A DNA stretch of 64,000 nt from Ensifer sesbaniae (GCF_013283665.1 NZ_JABEKU010000001.1:806001-870000), one strand, 5' to 3'. Positions 18,828-28,526 are shown, counted from the stretch's first letter. The notes: generated from the letters alone by a model not told the origin. Program-made: numbers and translations.

Positions 18828-19082
18828 TCACGCCTGTTTGACGATGCGGATCAGCACAAGGAGAATGATCGCGCCGATCGTCGCGTGCAGGATTGCGGAG
18901 AGAATGCCGCTACCGAGGCTGATGCCGATCGCCGGAAAGAGGAAGCCGGCGATGAAAGCGCCGATGATGCCGACGACCATATTGCCGATGAGGCCGAACC
19001 CGCCGCCCTTGACGATGAGGCCGGCGAGCCAGCCGGCCACTGCGCCGACGATCAGGAAGACGAGAATGCTTTCAATGCCCAT
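18828..19082 (-). CDS. GlsB/YeaQ/YmgE-family membrane protein
   Basis: An 84-residue protein with three hydrophobic segments separated by Gly-rich turns: VFLIVGAVAGWLAGLIVKG, GLIGNMVVGIIGAFIAGFLF and a C-terminal ATIGAIILLVLIRIVKQA. This is the transglycosylase-associated / GlsB family, small inner-membrane proteins linked to envelope stress. The ATG at 19082 is preferred because GGGGA lies 6 bases upstream; the frame extends upstream to 19100 without support. Confidence 0.88.
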   Translation of the reverse strand: MGIESILVFLIVGAVAGWLAGLIVKGGGFGLIGNMVVGIIGAFIAGFLFPAIGISLGSGILSAILHATIGAIILLVLIRIVKQA

Positions 19083-19232
19083 GAATTGTCCCCTTTCCAT
19101 TGGATCTCGATTGGAAAGATAGATCAGGAATCGAAATCAGATAGGGGGCAATTTCATCGCACGGCGATTTTTTGAGCGGTCGGGCCCAGGCGGCAGCGCC
19201 GGTCCCCGCGGGCACGGCGCCGCTCGATGGTA

Positions 19233-20528
19233 TCAGACGATGCCGCCACCGCCGCCGGCAACGGCCGGGCGCTCAGCCGCGACTTTCGCGCGGTAGCCGC
19301 TGTGGCGATAGGCCGCGACGGGCGCCACCGCCCCGCCATTCTCAAGTCGCGCCATTGCAAGGATCGGCTCGACGTCGGTGCGGAAGGCGGTCTTCAGCGT
19401 TTCGCTCGCCATCAGGGCGTCGTTGTCTTCCTGGCAGCCTTCGAGCGCCTTGCGGTCGACGATCAGCGCCTGCGCATAGGCGCGGCAGACCTCGGTCGCG
19501 CTCGTCATCAGGCTCTCGATCGGATCGGTGACATTGTGGCTCTGGTCGAGCATATGCGCGGGCCTGAAGCCCTTGGCGCCGCGCGTTTCCGCATCCACCA
19601 GCTCGTTGAAGACGAGGAACAGGCGGTAGGGATCGATCACGCCCGTGTCGAGATCGTCGTCGCCGTACTTCGAATCGTTGAAATGGAAGCCGCCGAGCTT
19701 GCCGAACTGGATGAGGCGGGCAACGATCATTTCGATATTGACGTTGGGCGCATGGTGGCCGAGGTCGACGAGGCAGAAGGCCTTGGGGCCGAGCTCCTGG
19801 GCGATCAGGTAATTGGTGCCCCAGTCCTGGACGACGGTCGAATAGAAGGCCGGCTCGAACATCTTGTGTTCGGTAAAGACGCGCCAGTCATCAGGCAATG
19901 CCGCATAGACCGATTTCATCGCATCGAGATAACGCTCGAAGGCGCGGGTGAAATTGCTCTGGCCGGGAAAGTTCGAGCCGTCGCCGACCCAGACGGTCAG
20001 CGCCTTCGAACCGAGCTGCCGGCCAATCTCGATGCATTCGAGATTGTGTTCCACCGCCTGGCGGCGCGTGGCGGCGTCCGTATGCGACAGCGAACCGAAC
20101 TTGTAGGAATGTTCCTGGCCAGGCGCGTCGGAGAAGGTATTGGAGTTCATCGCGTCGAAGCCGAGGCCGAGCGACGTGCCTTTCTGCTTCAGTTCCGAGA
20201 TGTCGCTGACCTTGTCCCAGGGGATATGCAGCGAGACAGTCGGCGTCGCCCTGGTCAATTGCTGGATGACCGCGCAATCCTCGAGCTTGTCGAAGATGTT
20301 GCGCGGCTCGCCCTTGCCGGGGAAGCGGGCAAAGCGCGTGCCGCCGGTGCCGACGCCCCAGGAGGGGACGGCGACGCCATAGGCGGCGACCTTGCGCTTG
20401 ATCTCGTCGATCGCGAAACCGCGCCGGTCGAGCCGCTCGCCGAGGCTCTCATAGTCCCGGCGAAGTGCCGCAAGACGGCTGTCGTTCTCCGCCTCGACCG
20501 TTGCCTGGCTGATCATGGTGGTCGTCAT
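19233..20528 (-). CDS. rhaI: L-rhamnose catabolism isomerase
   Basis: A 431-residue TIM-barrel sugar isomerase that converts L-rhamnose to L-rhamnulose. The ATG at 20528 has GAGGAG about 7 bases upstream and lies 14 bases after the rhaD stop; the open frame continues into rhaD but that part is a shadow. Conserved-looking metal and substrate segments include VFTEHKMFEPAFYSTVVQDW, LVDLGHHAPNVNIEMIVARL and GGFHFNDSKYGDDDLDTG. The last residues are Gly-rich. It is the second gene of the rhaDI operon. Confidence 0.92.
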   Translation of the reverse strand: MTTTMISQATVEAENDSRLAALRRDYESLGERLDRRGFAIDEIKRKVAAYGVAVPSWGVGTGGTRFARFPGKGEPRNIFDKLEDCAVIQQLTRATPTVSLHIPWDKVSDISELKQKGTSLGLGFDAMNSNTFSDAPGQEHSYKFGSLSHTDAATRRQAVEHNLECIEIGRQLGSKALTVWVGDGSNFPGQSNFTRAFERYLDAMKSVYAALPDDWRVFTEHKMFEPAFYSTVVQDWGTNYLIAQELGPKAFCLVDLGHHAPNVNIEMIVARLIQFGKLGGFHFNDSKYGDDDLDTGVIDPYRLFLVFNELVDAETRGAKGFRPAHMLDQSHNVTDPIESLMTSATEVCRAYAQALIVDRKALEGCQEDNDALMASETLKTAFRTDVEPILAMARLENGGAVAPVAAYRHSGYRAKVAAERPAVAGGGGGIV

Positions 20529-20542
20529 GGCGCTCTCCTCGA

Positions 20543-22642
20543 TCAACGCGTGAACGACTGGGCGTTGCCCGCGTCGACATTGATGATGTTGCCTGTCGAT
20601 TTCGCCGACATGTCGGAGGCAAGGAAATAGATCGCCTCGGCGATGTCCTCCGGGAAGACGCTGAGTTTCAGCATCGAACGCTCGCGATAATGCGCTTCCA
20701 GGTCGTCGACATCCATCTTGTAGGCGGCGGCGCGCTGCTCCTTCCATTCGCCCGTCCAGATCTTCGAGCCGCGCAGCACCGCGTCCGGATTGACGACATT
20801 GACGCGGATCTGCGCTGCCGCGCCCTCGAGCGCCAGGCAGCGGGCGAGATGGATCTCGGCCGCCTTGGCGGTGCAATAGGCCGAGGCTCCGGGCGAGGCG
20901 GCAAGGCCGTTCTTGGAGGCGACGAAGACGACGTTGCCGCCGGCCTTCTGCTGGCGGAAGATGCGGAAGGCCTCGCGCGAGACGAGGAAATAGCCGGTTG
21001 TCAGGATCTCGATGTTCTTGTTCCAGAGCGCCAGTGTCGTGTCCTCGACTGCGGCGGAGGAAGCAAGGCCGGCATTGGAAACGAGGATGTCGAGGCCGCC
21101 GAAGGCGAGCAGCGTGTCGCGGAAGCCGTTCTCGACGGCTTCTTCGCTGGTGACGTTCATGCTGACGGAGCGCACGAAATCCGTGCCGTAGCGTGCGGAA
21201 AGCTCGCTCGTCGCGCCGGCGAGCGCAGCCTCGTCGATATCGGCCAGCACCACGCAGGCGCCTTCCTGCATCAGCCGGTTGGCCGTGGCCTTGCCGATGC
21301 CGCCGGCGCCGCCGGTGACGAGCGCGATGCGGCCCGCAAGGCTCTTCGGTTTCGGCATGCGCTGGAGCTTGGCTTCTTCGAGCAGCCAGTATTCGATGTC
21401 GAAGGCCTCCTGTTCCGGCAGGCCGACATAGGTGGAGACGCCGGAGGCACCGCGCATGACGTTGATGGCGTTGACGTAGAATTCGCCGGAGATGCGGGCG
21501 GTTGCCTTGTCCTTGGCAAAGGTGATCATGCCGACGCCGGGCACGAGGTAGACGACCGCGTTCGGGTCACGCATGGCAGGGCTGTCGGCATGCTTGCAGC
21601 GCTCGTAATAGGCCGCATAGTCGGCGCGATAGGCGGCGATCGCCTCAGGCAGCGCGGAAAGCGTCCTGTCGATATCGGGATTGGCCGGATCGAAATCGAT
21701 CACCAGCGGCCGGATCTTGGTGCGCAGGAAATGGTCGGGGCAGCTCGTACCCAGCGCCGCGAGCGGCCTCAGGTCGCGCGCGGTAACGAAGTCGAGCACC
21801 GCCTGGCTGTCGTCGAAATGGCCAACCTTGCGCTCGTCGGCGCTGATCAGCCCGCGGATGACAGGCAGCAGCTTGCGGGCGACATCGGCGCGGGCGTCGT
21901 CGTCGAGCACCGGCTTCACCGCGCCGCCGAAGGCGGGCTTGGTGTTTTCGGCTTCGAACCAGGCGATCGCCTTGTTGATGATCTCGATCGTCGTCTCATA
22001 GGCTTCCTTGGCCGTGTCGCCCCAGGTGAAGAGGCCGTGGCTTTCGAGCACCACGCCGCGTGCCTTGGGGTTTTCCAGGCAGAACTTCTCCAGCCACAGG
22101 CCGAGCTCGTAACCCGGACGCTTCCAGGGCAGCCAGCCGATGTCGTCACCGAAGATCTTCGCGGTCAGCTCGCGGCTGTTCTGCGATGCGGCGATCGCGA
22201 TGATCGCGTCGGGATGCATGTGATCGACATGCTTCTTCGGCACATAGGCGTGCAGCGGGGTATCGATGGAGGCGGCGCGTGGGTTGAGGTTGAAGGTGCA
22301 GTGCGGCAGGTAGCCGACCATCTCGTCTTCGAACGCGATGCCACGATAGATCGACTTCAGCGCGTTGAGCTTGTCCATGTAGAGCGTCGCGAAGCCGTCG
22401 AGCTTGATCGTGCCGACGTCGCCGCCCGAACCCTTGACCCAGAGAACTTCGACCGTGCCGCCGCCGAGCGGATCCTTCTCCATCACCTTGGCCGAGGTGT
22501 TGCCGCCGCCGTAATTGGTGATGCGCTTGTCGGAACCGAGCAGGTTGGAGCGGTAGAGCAAACGCTCGGATTCGCTCATGCCGGCAGCCTTTGCCTCGTC
22601 CCAAAGGTTTGCAAGTCGTGCGCCCTGCTGCTTGTCGAGCAT
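20543..22642 (-). CDS. rhaD: Bifunctional rhamnulose-1-phosphate aldolase / lactaldehyde dehydrogenase
   Basis: A 699-residue fusion. Residues about 1-420 are a class II aldolase with zinc ligands in KKHVDHMHPDAI (His141, His143) and SHGLFTWGD (His202). Residues about 435-699 are a short-chain dehydrogenase with TGGAGGIG (443-450), NAG, and the catalytic YCTAK (Tyr589, Lys593). The aldolase part splits rhamnulose 1-phosphate to DHAP and L-lactaldehyde, and the dehydrogenase part probably oxidises the lactaldehyde. It leads the minus-strand operon rhaD-rhaI, divergent from rhaR. Confidence 0.93.
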   Translation of the reverse strand: MLDKQQGARLANLWDEAKAAGMSESERLLYRSNLLGSDKRITNYGGGNTSAKVMEKDPLGGGTVEVLWVKGSGGDVGTIKLDGFATLYMDKLNALKSIYRGIAFEDEMVGYLPHCTFNLNPRAASIDTPLHAYVPKKHVDHMHPDAIIAIAASQNSRELTAKIFGDDIGWLPWKRPGYELGLWLEKFCLENPKARGVVLESHGLFTWGDTAKEAYETTIEIINKAIAWFEAENTKPAFGGAVKPVLDDDARADVARKLLPVIRGLISADERKVGHFDDSQAVLDFVTARDLRPLAALGTSCPDHFLRTKIRPLVIDFDPANPDIDRTLSALPEAIAAYRADYAAYYERCKHADSPAMRDPNAVVYLVPGVGMITFAKDKATARISGEFYVNAINVMRGASGVSTYVGLPEQEAFDIEYWLLEEAKLQRMPKPKSLAGRIALVTGGAGGIGKATANRLMQEGACVVLADIDEAALAGATSELSARYGTDFVRSVSMNVTSEEAVENGFRDTLLAFGGLDILVSNAGLASSAAVEDTTLALWNKNIEILTTGYFLVSREAFRIFRQQKAGGNVVFVASKNGLAASPGASAYCTAKAAEIHLARCLALEGAAAQIRVNVVNPDAVLRGSKIWTGEWKEQRAAAYKMDVDDLEAHYRERSMLKLSVFPEDIAEAIYFLASDMSAKSTGNIINVDAGNAQSFTR

Positions 22643-22844
22643 CTCGAATTCCTCCCGGTCTGATGCCGCGCGGCTTGGCGGCCGCGCAGAGATGTGGTTG
22701 GCATCAGATCATAGGACTTGAGCGTTAAAGTCAATCAAAAACGATCAAGTCCGCGCATAGTGCACTGCACAATGAAAAAATATGATTGATTGTGATTGAC
22801 AATGGTCGATCGTGATGGAAGCATTGCTGGTATCGGAGGAGCGC
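22643..22844. promoter_or_regulatory. Divergent rhaD/rhaR control region with TGATTGA repeats
   Basis: The AT-rich core holds GTCAATCA (22730-22737) and its exact inverse TGATTGAC (22793-22800), with a further TGATTGAT at 22783-22790, ten bases from its neighbour, or one helical turn. CGATCA (22742-22747) and GGTCGATCG (22804-22812) are weaker variants. These are good candidates for operators of the DeoR-type RhaR. The spacing would allow both divergent promoters to be repressed at once. Confidence 0.6.
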
Positions 22845-23657
22845 ATGCACGAAAAAGAAAGACACCGGATCATTCTGTCGGCGGTTCAGGAAAAACCCGT
22901 CGTCACCGTCCAGGAACTGGTCGATCTGACCGATAGTTCCGAGGCGACGATCCGGCGCGACATCGCGGCGCTTCACGTGCAGAAGAAGCTGCGCCGCGTG
23001 CGCGGCGGCGCCGAGGCGATCAATCCGCCGCAGTTCGTCGGGCTTGCCGGCCGTCCGTTCAAGGTCAACGAGGGGCTGCATGCCCGCGAGAAGCAGGCGA
23101 TTGCCAAGGAGGCGGTGGCGCTCTGCGAGGATGGCGAGCCGATCATCATCAATGGCGGAACCACCACCTTCCAGATGGTGCATTTCCTCAGCAATCGCCG
23201 CATGCAGGTGTTCACCAATTCCTTCCCGATCGCCGAGCATCTGCTGAAGCACTCGAAGAACACGGTGATGCTGTCGGGCGGCACGATCTACCGCGAACAG
23301 AACATCATCCTCAGTCCCTTCGATAACGACGTGACGCGCAACTTCTATGCGCGCCGCATGTTCATGGGCGCTCAAGGGCTGGGGCCGCTCGGCCTGATGG
23401 AGGCCGATCCGCTTCTGATCCAGGCGGAACAGAAGCTCATCGACCAGGCCGACGAACTCGTCGTGCTGGTCGACTCGTCGAAATTTCACAAGCGCTCCAG
23501 CCTCATCCTCTGCGGGCTGAAGCGGATCGCCACGGTGATCACGGATTCGGGCATCGAGGACAGGCATGCCGCGATGCTTGAAAATGCCGGCGTGAGGCTG
23601 ATCGTTGCCAGCAGCAGGGCCGGCATGGATGCGGAGAACATGTCCTCGTCCGCCTGA
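22845..23657 (+). CDS. rhaR: DeoR-family rhamnose regulator
   Basis: A 270-residue repressor-type regulator. The start MHEKERHRIILSAVQEKPVV is placed at 22845 because GGAGGAG lies directly upstream; an ATG at 22815 is in frame but lacks a site. The N-terminal winged helix shows VQELVDLTDSSEATIRRDIA, the DeoR hallmark, followed by the sugar-phosphate sensor domain with NGGTTTFQMVHFL and the C-terminal LVVLVDSSKF segment. In Rhizobium leguminosarum the orthologue represses both rha transcripts and responds to rhamnose. It leads the rhaRSTPQUK operon. Confidence 0.92.
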   Translation: MHEKERHRIILSAVQEKPVVTVQELVDLTDSSEATIRRDIAALHVQKKLRRVRGGAEAINPPQFVGLAGRPFKVNEGLHAREKQAIAKEAVALCEDGEPIIINGGTTTFQMVHFLSNRRMQVFTNSFPIAEHLLKHSKNTVMLSGGTIYREQNIILSPFDNDVTRNFYARRMFMGAQGLGPLGLMEADPLLIQAEQKLIDQADELVVLVDSSKFHKRSSLILCGLKRIATVITDSGIEDRHAAMLENAGVRLIVASSRAGMDAENMSSSA

Positions 23658-23668
23658 GGCGGGCGAGG
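23644..23668 (+). terminator. GC hairpin over the rhaR stop codon
   Basis: CCTCGTCCGCC and GGCGGGCGAGG form an 11-base-pair stem with one G-T pair around the TGA stop. There is no T-run, so it may stabilise an mRNA end or attenuate, and not end, transcription into rhaS. Confidence 0.4.
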
Positions 23669-23775
23669 TGAGGGGAAGGTGACGGTCACGGTCAATGAGG
23701 GGCCGGGTCGTTGCCGAACGGAGGAAGTCGCGCCGGATGCGTGTTTCGCGCACCGGTCAATGGGAGGAAATGAGC

Positions 23776-24765
23776 ATGAAGATCCTGAAATCACTGATGG
23801 TCACGGCCGCTGTTTCGCTGGCGCTGATGGCCAATGCCGCACATGCGGAAAACAAGAAGATCGCCCTTGTCGTCAAGGCGCTGGGCATCGGCTTCTTCGA
23901 GGCTGCCAACAAGGGCGCCCAGGAAGCGGCCAAGGAATTGGGCGATGTCGAGGTGATCTACACCGGCCCGACCTCGACGACGGCGGAAGGCCAGATCGAA
24001 GTGATCAATTCGCTGATCGCCCAGAAGGTTGATGCGATCGCCGTCTCCGCCAACGACACCGACGCCCTGGTGCCGGCGCTGAAGAAGGCGATGGACCGCG
24101 GCATCAAGGTGATCTCCTGGGATTCCGGTGTCGCCAAGGAAGGCCGGATGATGCATCTCAACCCGTCCTCGAATGCGCTGATCGGCAACATGATCATCAA
24201 GCTTGCCGCCGACAACCTGCCTGAGGGCGGCGACGTCGCTGTGCTGTCCGCTTCGGCAACCGCGACCAACCAGAACACCTGGATCGCGGAGATGAAGAAG
24301 GTCCAGGGCAACTACAAGGGCATCAACGTCGTTGCCACCGTCTATGGCGACGACCTTGCCGACAAGTCCTATCGCGAGACGCAAGGGCTCATCCAGTCCT
24401 ATCCGAACCTGAAGGCGATCATTGCGCCGACCTCCGTCGGCATCGTCGCAGCGGCGCAGGCCGTCACCGACGCCGGCAAGATCGGCCAGATCAACGTCAC
24501 CGGCCTCGGCCTTCCCTCGGAAATGGCCGGCCACGTGAAGTCGGGCGCCTCCAAGTCCTTTGCGATCTGGAATCCGATCGACCTCGGCTATTCCGCGACG
24601 ATGCTTTCCTACGACCTGATCAACGGTGCGGAGGCCAAGCCTGGTGCCGAGTTGAAGATGGGCCGCATGGGCACGGTCAAGCTCGATGACAACAATGAAG
24701 GCGCCATGGCCGATCCGTTCGTCTACGACGCCAAGAATGTCGAGGAATTCGCCAAGATCTTCTGA
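23776..24765 (+). CDS. rhaS: Rhamnose ABC transporter, periplasmic substrate-binding protein
   Basis: A 329-residue protein with a clear Sec signal peptide (MKILKSLMVTAAVSLALMA, cleavage after AHA near residue 24) followed by a type I periplasmic sugar-binding fold (KKIALVVKALGIGFFEAANK, then IAVSANDTDALVPALKKA). The ATG at 23776 has GGAGG 8 bases upstream; the ATG at 23770 is too close to that site. It delivers rhamnose to the RhaT/RhaP/RhaQ importer. A long palindromic repeat separates it from rhaT. Confidence 0.92.
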   Translation: MKILKSLMVTAAVSLALMANAAHAENKKIALVVKALGIGFFEAANKGAQEAAKELGDVEVIYTGPTSTTAEGQIEVINSLIAQKVDAIAVSANDTDALVPALKKAMDRGIKVISWDSGVAKEGRMMHLNPSSNALIGNMIIKLAADNLPEGGDVAVLSASATATNQNTWIAEMKKVQGNYKGINVVATVYGDDLADKSYRETQGLIQSYPNLKAIIAPTSVGIVAAAQAVTDAGKIGQINVTGLGLPSEMAGHVKSGASKSFAIWNPIDLGYSATMLSYDLINGAEAKPGAELKMGRMGTVKLDDNNEGAMADPFVYDAKNVEEFAKIF

Positions 24766-24787
24766 TCTGGCGAACGATCAAAGCGAC

Positions 24788-24967
24788 GCTGCCCCTCATC
24801 CGCGCGGTGAGGGCTGCCCCTCATCCGCCTGCCGGCACCTTCTCCCCGCTCGCGGGGAAAAGGGACAAGCGGCAACCGCTCGCTCCCGTTCAAATCGGGA
24901 GTTGATGGCCGCGGTGTTCTCGTCCCCTCTCCCTGCCTGCGGGGAGAGGGTTAGGGTGAGGGGCAGC
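24788..24967. repeat. Palindromic REP-like element between rhaS and rhaT
   Basis: The ends are exact inverse repeats, GCTGCCCCTCA (24788-24798) and TGAGGGGCAGC (24957-24967), and a second copy of the left end follows inside. Inner parts pair TTCTCCCCGC-like and CGGGGAGAGG-like arms. Similar GCCCCTCATCC...GGTGAGGGGC elements are common between rhizobial genes. Confidence 0.75.
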
Positions 24968-25021
24968 CCAAACTGCCGCAGCCCTTGCGTTATCGAAACG
25001 ACTGGATTGGTGGACTGACTC

Positions 25022-26545
25022 TTGCTCCAGGATACGCTCACATCGCGGATAAAGCCCGCCATCGCGCTCAAGGGGATCTCGAAGTCCTTCCCTGGCGTCA
25101 AGGCGCTCTCCGACGTTTCGCTGTCGCTCTATCCGGGATCGGTGACCGCCCTGATCGGTGAAAACGGCGCCGGCAAATCGACGCTGGTGAAGATCCTGAC
25201 CGGTATATATCAGCCGGACCAGGGCACGATCTCCGTCGGCGATCAGGAGGTGCATTTCCCGACGGCGCTTGCCGCGGCCCGCGCCGGCGTCACCGCCATC
25301 CACCAGGAAACCGTGCTCTTCGATGAGCTTTCGGTTGCCGAGAACATCTTCCTCGGCCACGCCCCGCGCAACCGTTTCGGGCTGATCGACTGGAAGAAGC
25401 TTAATGCCGATGCGCGCGCACTGCTGGCGCGAGCCGGTGCCGATTTCGATCCGACGATCCGGCTTCGTGATCTCGGCATTGCCAGGAAACACCTCGTCGC
25501 GATCGCCCGCGCCCTTTCCGTCGACGCCCAGGTCGTCATCATGGACGAGCCGACGGCCGCGCTGTCGCACAAGGAAATCCATGAACTCTATGCTCTCGTC
25601 GAGCGGCTTAAGGCCGACGGCAAGGCGATCCTCTTCATCAGCCACAAGTTCGACGAGATCTTCCGCATTGCCGATCGATATACTGTCTTCCGTGACGGAA
25701 CCATGGTGGACGAGGGGCTGATCGCCGATGTCAGCCAGGACAAGCTGGTGCGCCTCATGGTCGGCCGCGCCGTCGGCTCGGTCTACCCGAAAAAGGAAGT
25801 GGCGATCGGCGAGCCGATCCTGACCGTCTCGGGCTACCGCCACCCGACCGAATTCGAGGACATCAACTTCGAGCTTCGCCGTGGCGAAATCCTCGGATTC
25901 TACGGCCTCGTCGGCGCCGGCCGCTCGGAGTTCATGCAATCGCTGATCGGCGTCACCCGGCCCTCCGCCGGTGCGGTTCGGCTCGACGGCGAGGTGCTGG
26001 TGATCCGCAGCCCGTCCGAAGCGATCCGCAGCGGCATCGTCTATGTGCCCGAAGAGCGCGGCCGGCAGGGTGCGATCATCGGATTGCCGATCTTCCAGAA
26101 CGTCACATTGCCGTCGCTGTCGCGCACCTCGCGCTCGGGTTTCCTGAAACTTGCCAACGAGTTCGCGCTTGCCCGCGAATACACCTCGCGTCTCGATCTG
26201 CGCGCCGCTTCGCTCGACCAGGATGTCGGGACGCTGTCAGGCGGCAACCAGCAGAAGGTCGTCATCGCCAAGTGGCTGGCGACGAGGCCGAAGGTGATCA
26301 TTCTCGACGAGCCGACCAAGGGCATCGATATCGGTTCCAAGGCGGCGGTCCATGCCTTCATGAGCGAACTGGCGTCCGAAGGCCTCAGCGTCATCATGGT
26401 CTCGTCGGAAATCCCCGAAATCATGGGCATGTCCGACCGCGTCATCGTCATGCGCGAGGGCCGGATCGCCGGGCGGTTCGAGCGCGCCGAACTGACGGCG
26501 GAAAAGCTGGTTCGCGCTGCCGCCGGCATTCGGGAGGCCGCGTGA
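25022..26545 (+). CDS. rhaT: Rhamnose ABC transporter, ATP-binding protein (two ATPase domains)
   Basis: A 507-residue protein with two tandem ABC domains, as in ribose-type importers. The first (about 13-245) has Walker A GENGAGKST (46-54) and Walker B VVIMDEPTAAL. The second (about 260-500) has a degenerate Walker A (GLVGAGRSE), the signature LSGGNQQKV and Walker B VIILDEPTKGI. The start is TTG at 25022 with GGTGGA about 8 bases upstream. It powers rhamnose uptake with RhaP and RhaQ. Its stop overlaps the rhaP start. Confidence 0.92.
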   Translation: MLQDTLTSRIKPAIALKGISKSFPGVKALSDVSLSLYPGSVTALIGENGAGKSTLVKILTGIYQPDQGTISVGDQEVHFPTALAAARAGVTAIHQETVLFDELSVAENIFLGHAPRNRFGLIDWKKLNADARALLARAGADFDPTIRLRDLGIARKHLVAIARALSVDAQVVIMDEPTAALSHKEIHELYALVERLKADGKAILFISHKFDEIFRIADRYTVFRDGTMVDEGLIADVSQDKLVRLMVGRAVGSVYPKKEVAIGEPILTVSGYRHPTEFEDINFELRRGEILGFYGLVGAGRSEFMQSLIGVTRPSAGAVRLDGEVLVIRSPSEAIRSGIVYVPEERGRQGAIIGLPIFQNVTLPSLSRTSRSGFLKLANEFALAREYTSRLDLRAASLDQDVGTLSGGNQQKVVIAKWLATRPKVIILDEPTKGIDIGSKAAVHAFMSELASEGLSVIMVSSEIPEIMGMSDRVIVMREGRIAGRFERAELTAEKLVRAAAGIREAA

Positions 26546-27522
26546 TGGCGAAGTTTCTCAAGAATCGTGAGCTCCTGCTCGTCGGCGCGATCACCGTTCT
26601 GCTCGCGCTGATCACCTTGCGCTTTCCCCCCTTCGTGGCGCCCGCCAATCTCGCGCGCGTCTACAACGACACGTCGATCCTGATCATTCTGGCGCTTGGC
26701 CAGATGGCCGTGATCCTGACGCGATGCATCGACCTTTCGATGGCCGCCAACCTGGCGCTTTCGGGCATGGTGGCAGCGATGCTGAACGCCGCCTTTCCGG
26801 GCCTGCCGATCCCGCTGATCATCCTTGCAGCGATCACGCTCGGCACCGCGCTCGGCATGATCAACGGAGCGCTCGTCTGGAAGCTCGACATTCCGCCGAT
26901 CGTCGTCACGCTTGGCACCCTCACCATCTATCGCGGCCTGATCTTCCTCTTGAGCGGCGGCAAGTGGATCAATGCCCATCAGATGAGCGACGCGTTCAAG
27001 GCGCTGCCGCGTGACGAGCTTGTCGGATTTCCGGTTCTCTCCTGGCTATCGCTGGTCATGATCGGGCTCATCTTCCTGCTGATGAGCCGGACGGCGCTCG
27101 GGCGCGCCTTCTATGCCGTCGGCGGTAATCCGCATGCGGCCGTCTATACCGGCATCGACGTCGGCCGAACCCGCTTCTCGGCCTATTGCCTTTCGGGTGC
27201 GCTCGCCGGGCTTTCCGGTTACCTCTGGGTGTCGCGCTACGCCGTCGCCTATGTCGACATCGCTGCCGGCTTCGAGCTCGACATAATCGCGGCCTGCGTC
27301 ATCGGCGGCATATCGATCGCCGGCGGTATCGGCTCTGTCGCGGGCGCCGTGCTCGGCGCGCTGTTTCTTGGCGTGATCAAGAATGCCCTGCCGGTCATCA
27401 ACATCTCGCCCTTCGCACAGATGGCGATTTCGGGCATGGTCATCATCATTGCCGTCGCCGTCAACGCTCGCGCCGAACGGCGCAAGGGACGTGTCATCTT
27501 GAGAAAGGCGGAGGCTGTCTGA
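26545..27522 (+). CDS. rhaP: Rhamnose ABC transporter permease
   Basis: A 325-residue inner-membrane permease of the ribose/xylose type with about eight to ten hydrophobic spans. The ATG overlaps the rhaT stop by one base, and the N-terminus MAKFLKNRELLLVGAITVLL is typical. The family motif around the cytoplasmic loop is GRAFYAVGGNPHAAVYTGI, the site that contacts the ATPase. It forms the channel together with RhaQ. The upstream open frame inside rhaT is a shadow. Confidence 0.9.
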   Translation: MAKFLKNRELLLVGAITVLLALITLRFPPFVAPANLARVYNDTSILIILALGQMAVILTRCIDLSMAANLALSGMVAAMLNAAFPGLPIPLIILAAITLGTALGMINGALVWKLDIPPIVVTLGTLTIYRGLIFLLSGGKWINAHQMSDAFKALPRDELVGFPVLSWLSLVMIGLIFLLMSRTALGRAFYAVGGNPHAAVYTGIDVGRTRFSAYCLSGALAGLSGYLWVSRYAVAYVDIAAGFELDIIAACVIGGISIAGGIGSVAGAVLGALFLGVIKNALPVINISPFAQMAISGMVIIIAVAVNARAERRKGRVILRKAEAV

Positions 27523-28526
27523 TGGCCGAGACCCACCTTACCCCCCGCAACATCCCCGATCGGCTGGAAGGCCGCGGCGCGCGCCTGTTGAAGAGCTGGG
27601 AAAGCCTGCTGTTCGTCGTCGCCTGCCTGATCTTCCTCGGCAACTCGCTGGCATCGCCCTATTTCCTCGATCCCTGGAACCTTTCGGACGCGACCTTCAA
27701 CTTCACCGAAAAGGCGATGATCGCCTTTGCCATGGCTCTGGTGATCATCGCGGGCGAGATCGATCTCTCGGTGGCCTCGGTCATCGCGCTCGCCTCGACG
27801 GCGATGGGCTATGCCGTCCAGCTCGGTTTCGATACGCCGGCGCTGGTGGCGATCGGCCTCTCCGTCGGCCTCCTTTGCGGCGCCATCAACGGCCTTTTGA
27901 TCACCGGTCTCGGGCTGCCGTCCATCGTCGTGACCATCGGCACCATGAGCCTTTTCCGCGGGCTCTCCTTCATCATCCTGGGAGATCAGGCTTTTACCGG
28001 CTATCCCGACAGCTTCTCCTGGTTCGGCCAGGGATATGTCTGGTGGGTGTTCTCCTTCGAGTTCACGCTCTTCGTGGTCCTTGCTGTCGTCTACGGCGTC
28101 GTGCTGCACAAGACCAATTTCGGCCGTGCGGTCTATGCCATCGGCAACAACCAGACGGCGGCGCTCTTCTCCGGCATCCGGGTCGGGCGCATCAAGTTCA
28201 TCCTATTCCTGTTGACCGGGCTGATGGCGGGGCTCGCCTCGATCTGCCTGACCTCGCGCCTCGGCTCCACCCGCCCGTCGATTGCGCTCGGCTGGGAGCT
28301 CGAAGTGGTGACGATGGTCGTGCTCGGCGGCGTCAACATTCTCGGCGGCTCCGGAACCATTCCCGGCGTCGTGCTCGCGGCGCTGATCATGGGCATGGTG
28401 ACCTTCGGCTTCGGCCTGCTCAACGTGCCTGGCATTGTCATGTCGATCTTCATCGGCCTGCTGCTGATCTCGGTGATCGCACTTCCGATCCTCTGGCGGC
28501 GCGCCCGCCACCGTCTTGCGCATTGA
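27522..28526 (+). CDS. rhaQ: Rhamnose ABC transporter permease
   Basis: A 334-residue paralogue of RhaP, with a longer polar N-terminus ([20 protein letters not shown]) before the first span. It carries the same loop signature, [19 protein letters not shown], and the conserved [17 protein letters not shown] segment. The ATG overlaps the rhaP stop by one base. It is the second half of the heterodimeric channel. Confidence 0.9.
   Translation: MAETHLTPRNIPDRLEGRGARLLKSWESLLFVVACLIFLGNSLASPYFLDPWNLSDATFNFTEKAMIAFAMALVIIAGEIDLSVASVIALASTAMGYAVQLGFDTPALVAIGLSVGLLCGAINGLLITGLGLPSIVVTIGTMSLFRGLSFIILGDQAFTGYPDSFSWFGQGYVWWVFSFEFTLFVVLAVVYGVVLHKTNFGRAVYAIGNNQTAALFSGIRVGRIKFILFLLTGLMAGLASICLTSRLGSTRPSIALGWELEVVTMVVLGGVNILGGSGTIPGVVLAALIMGMVTFGFGLLNVPGIVMSIFIGLLLISVIALPILWRRARHRLAH

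Noticed and set aside
15055-19230. Genomic island integrated at tRNA-Phe
   Set aside because: The region has several orphan genes, but no integrase, no repeat of the tRNA 3' end and no clear composition change was found.
20690-22663. 657-codon plus-strand frame
   Set aside because: Antisense shadow of rhaD, whose aldolase and dehydrogenase motifs are intact.
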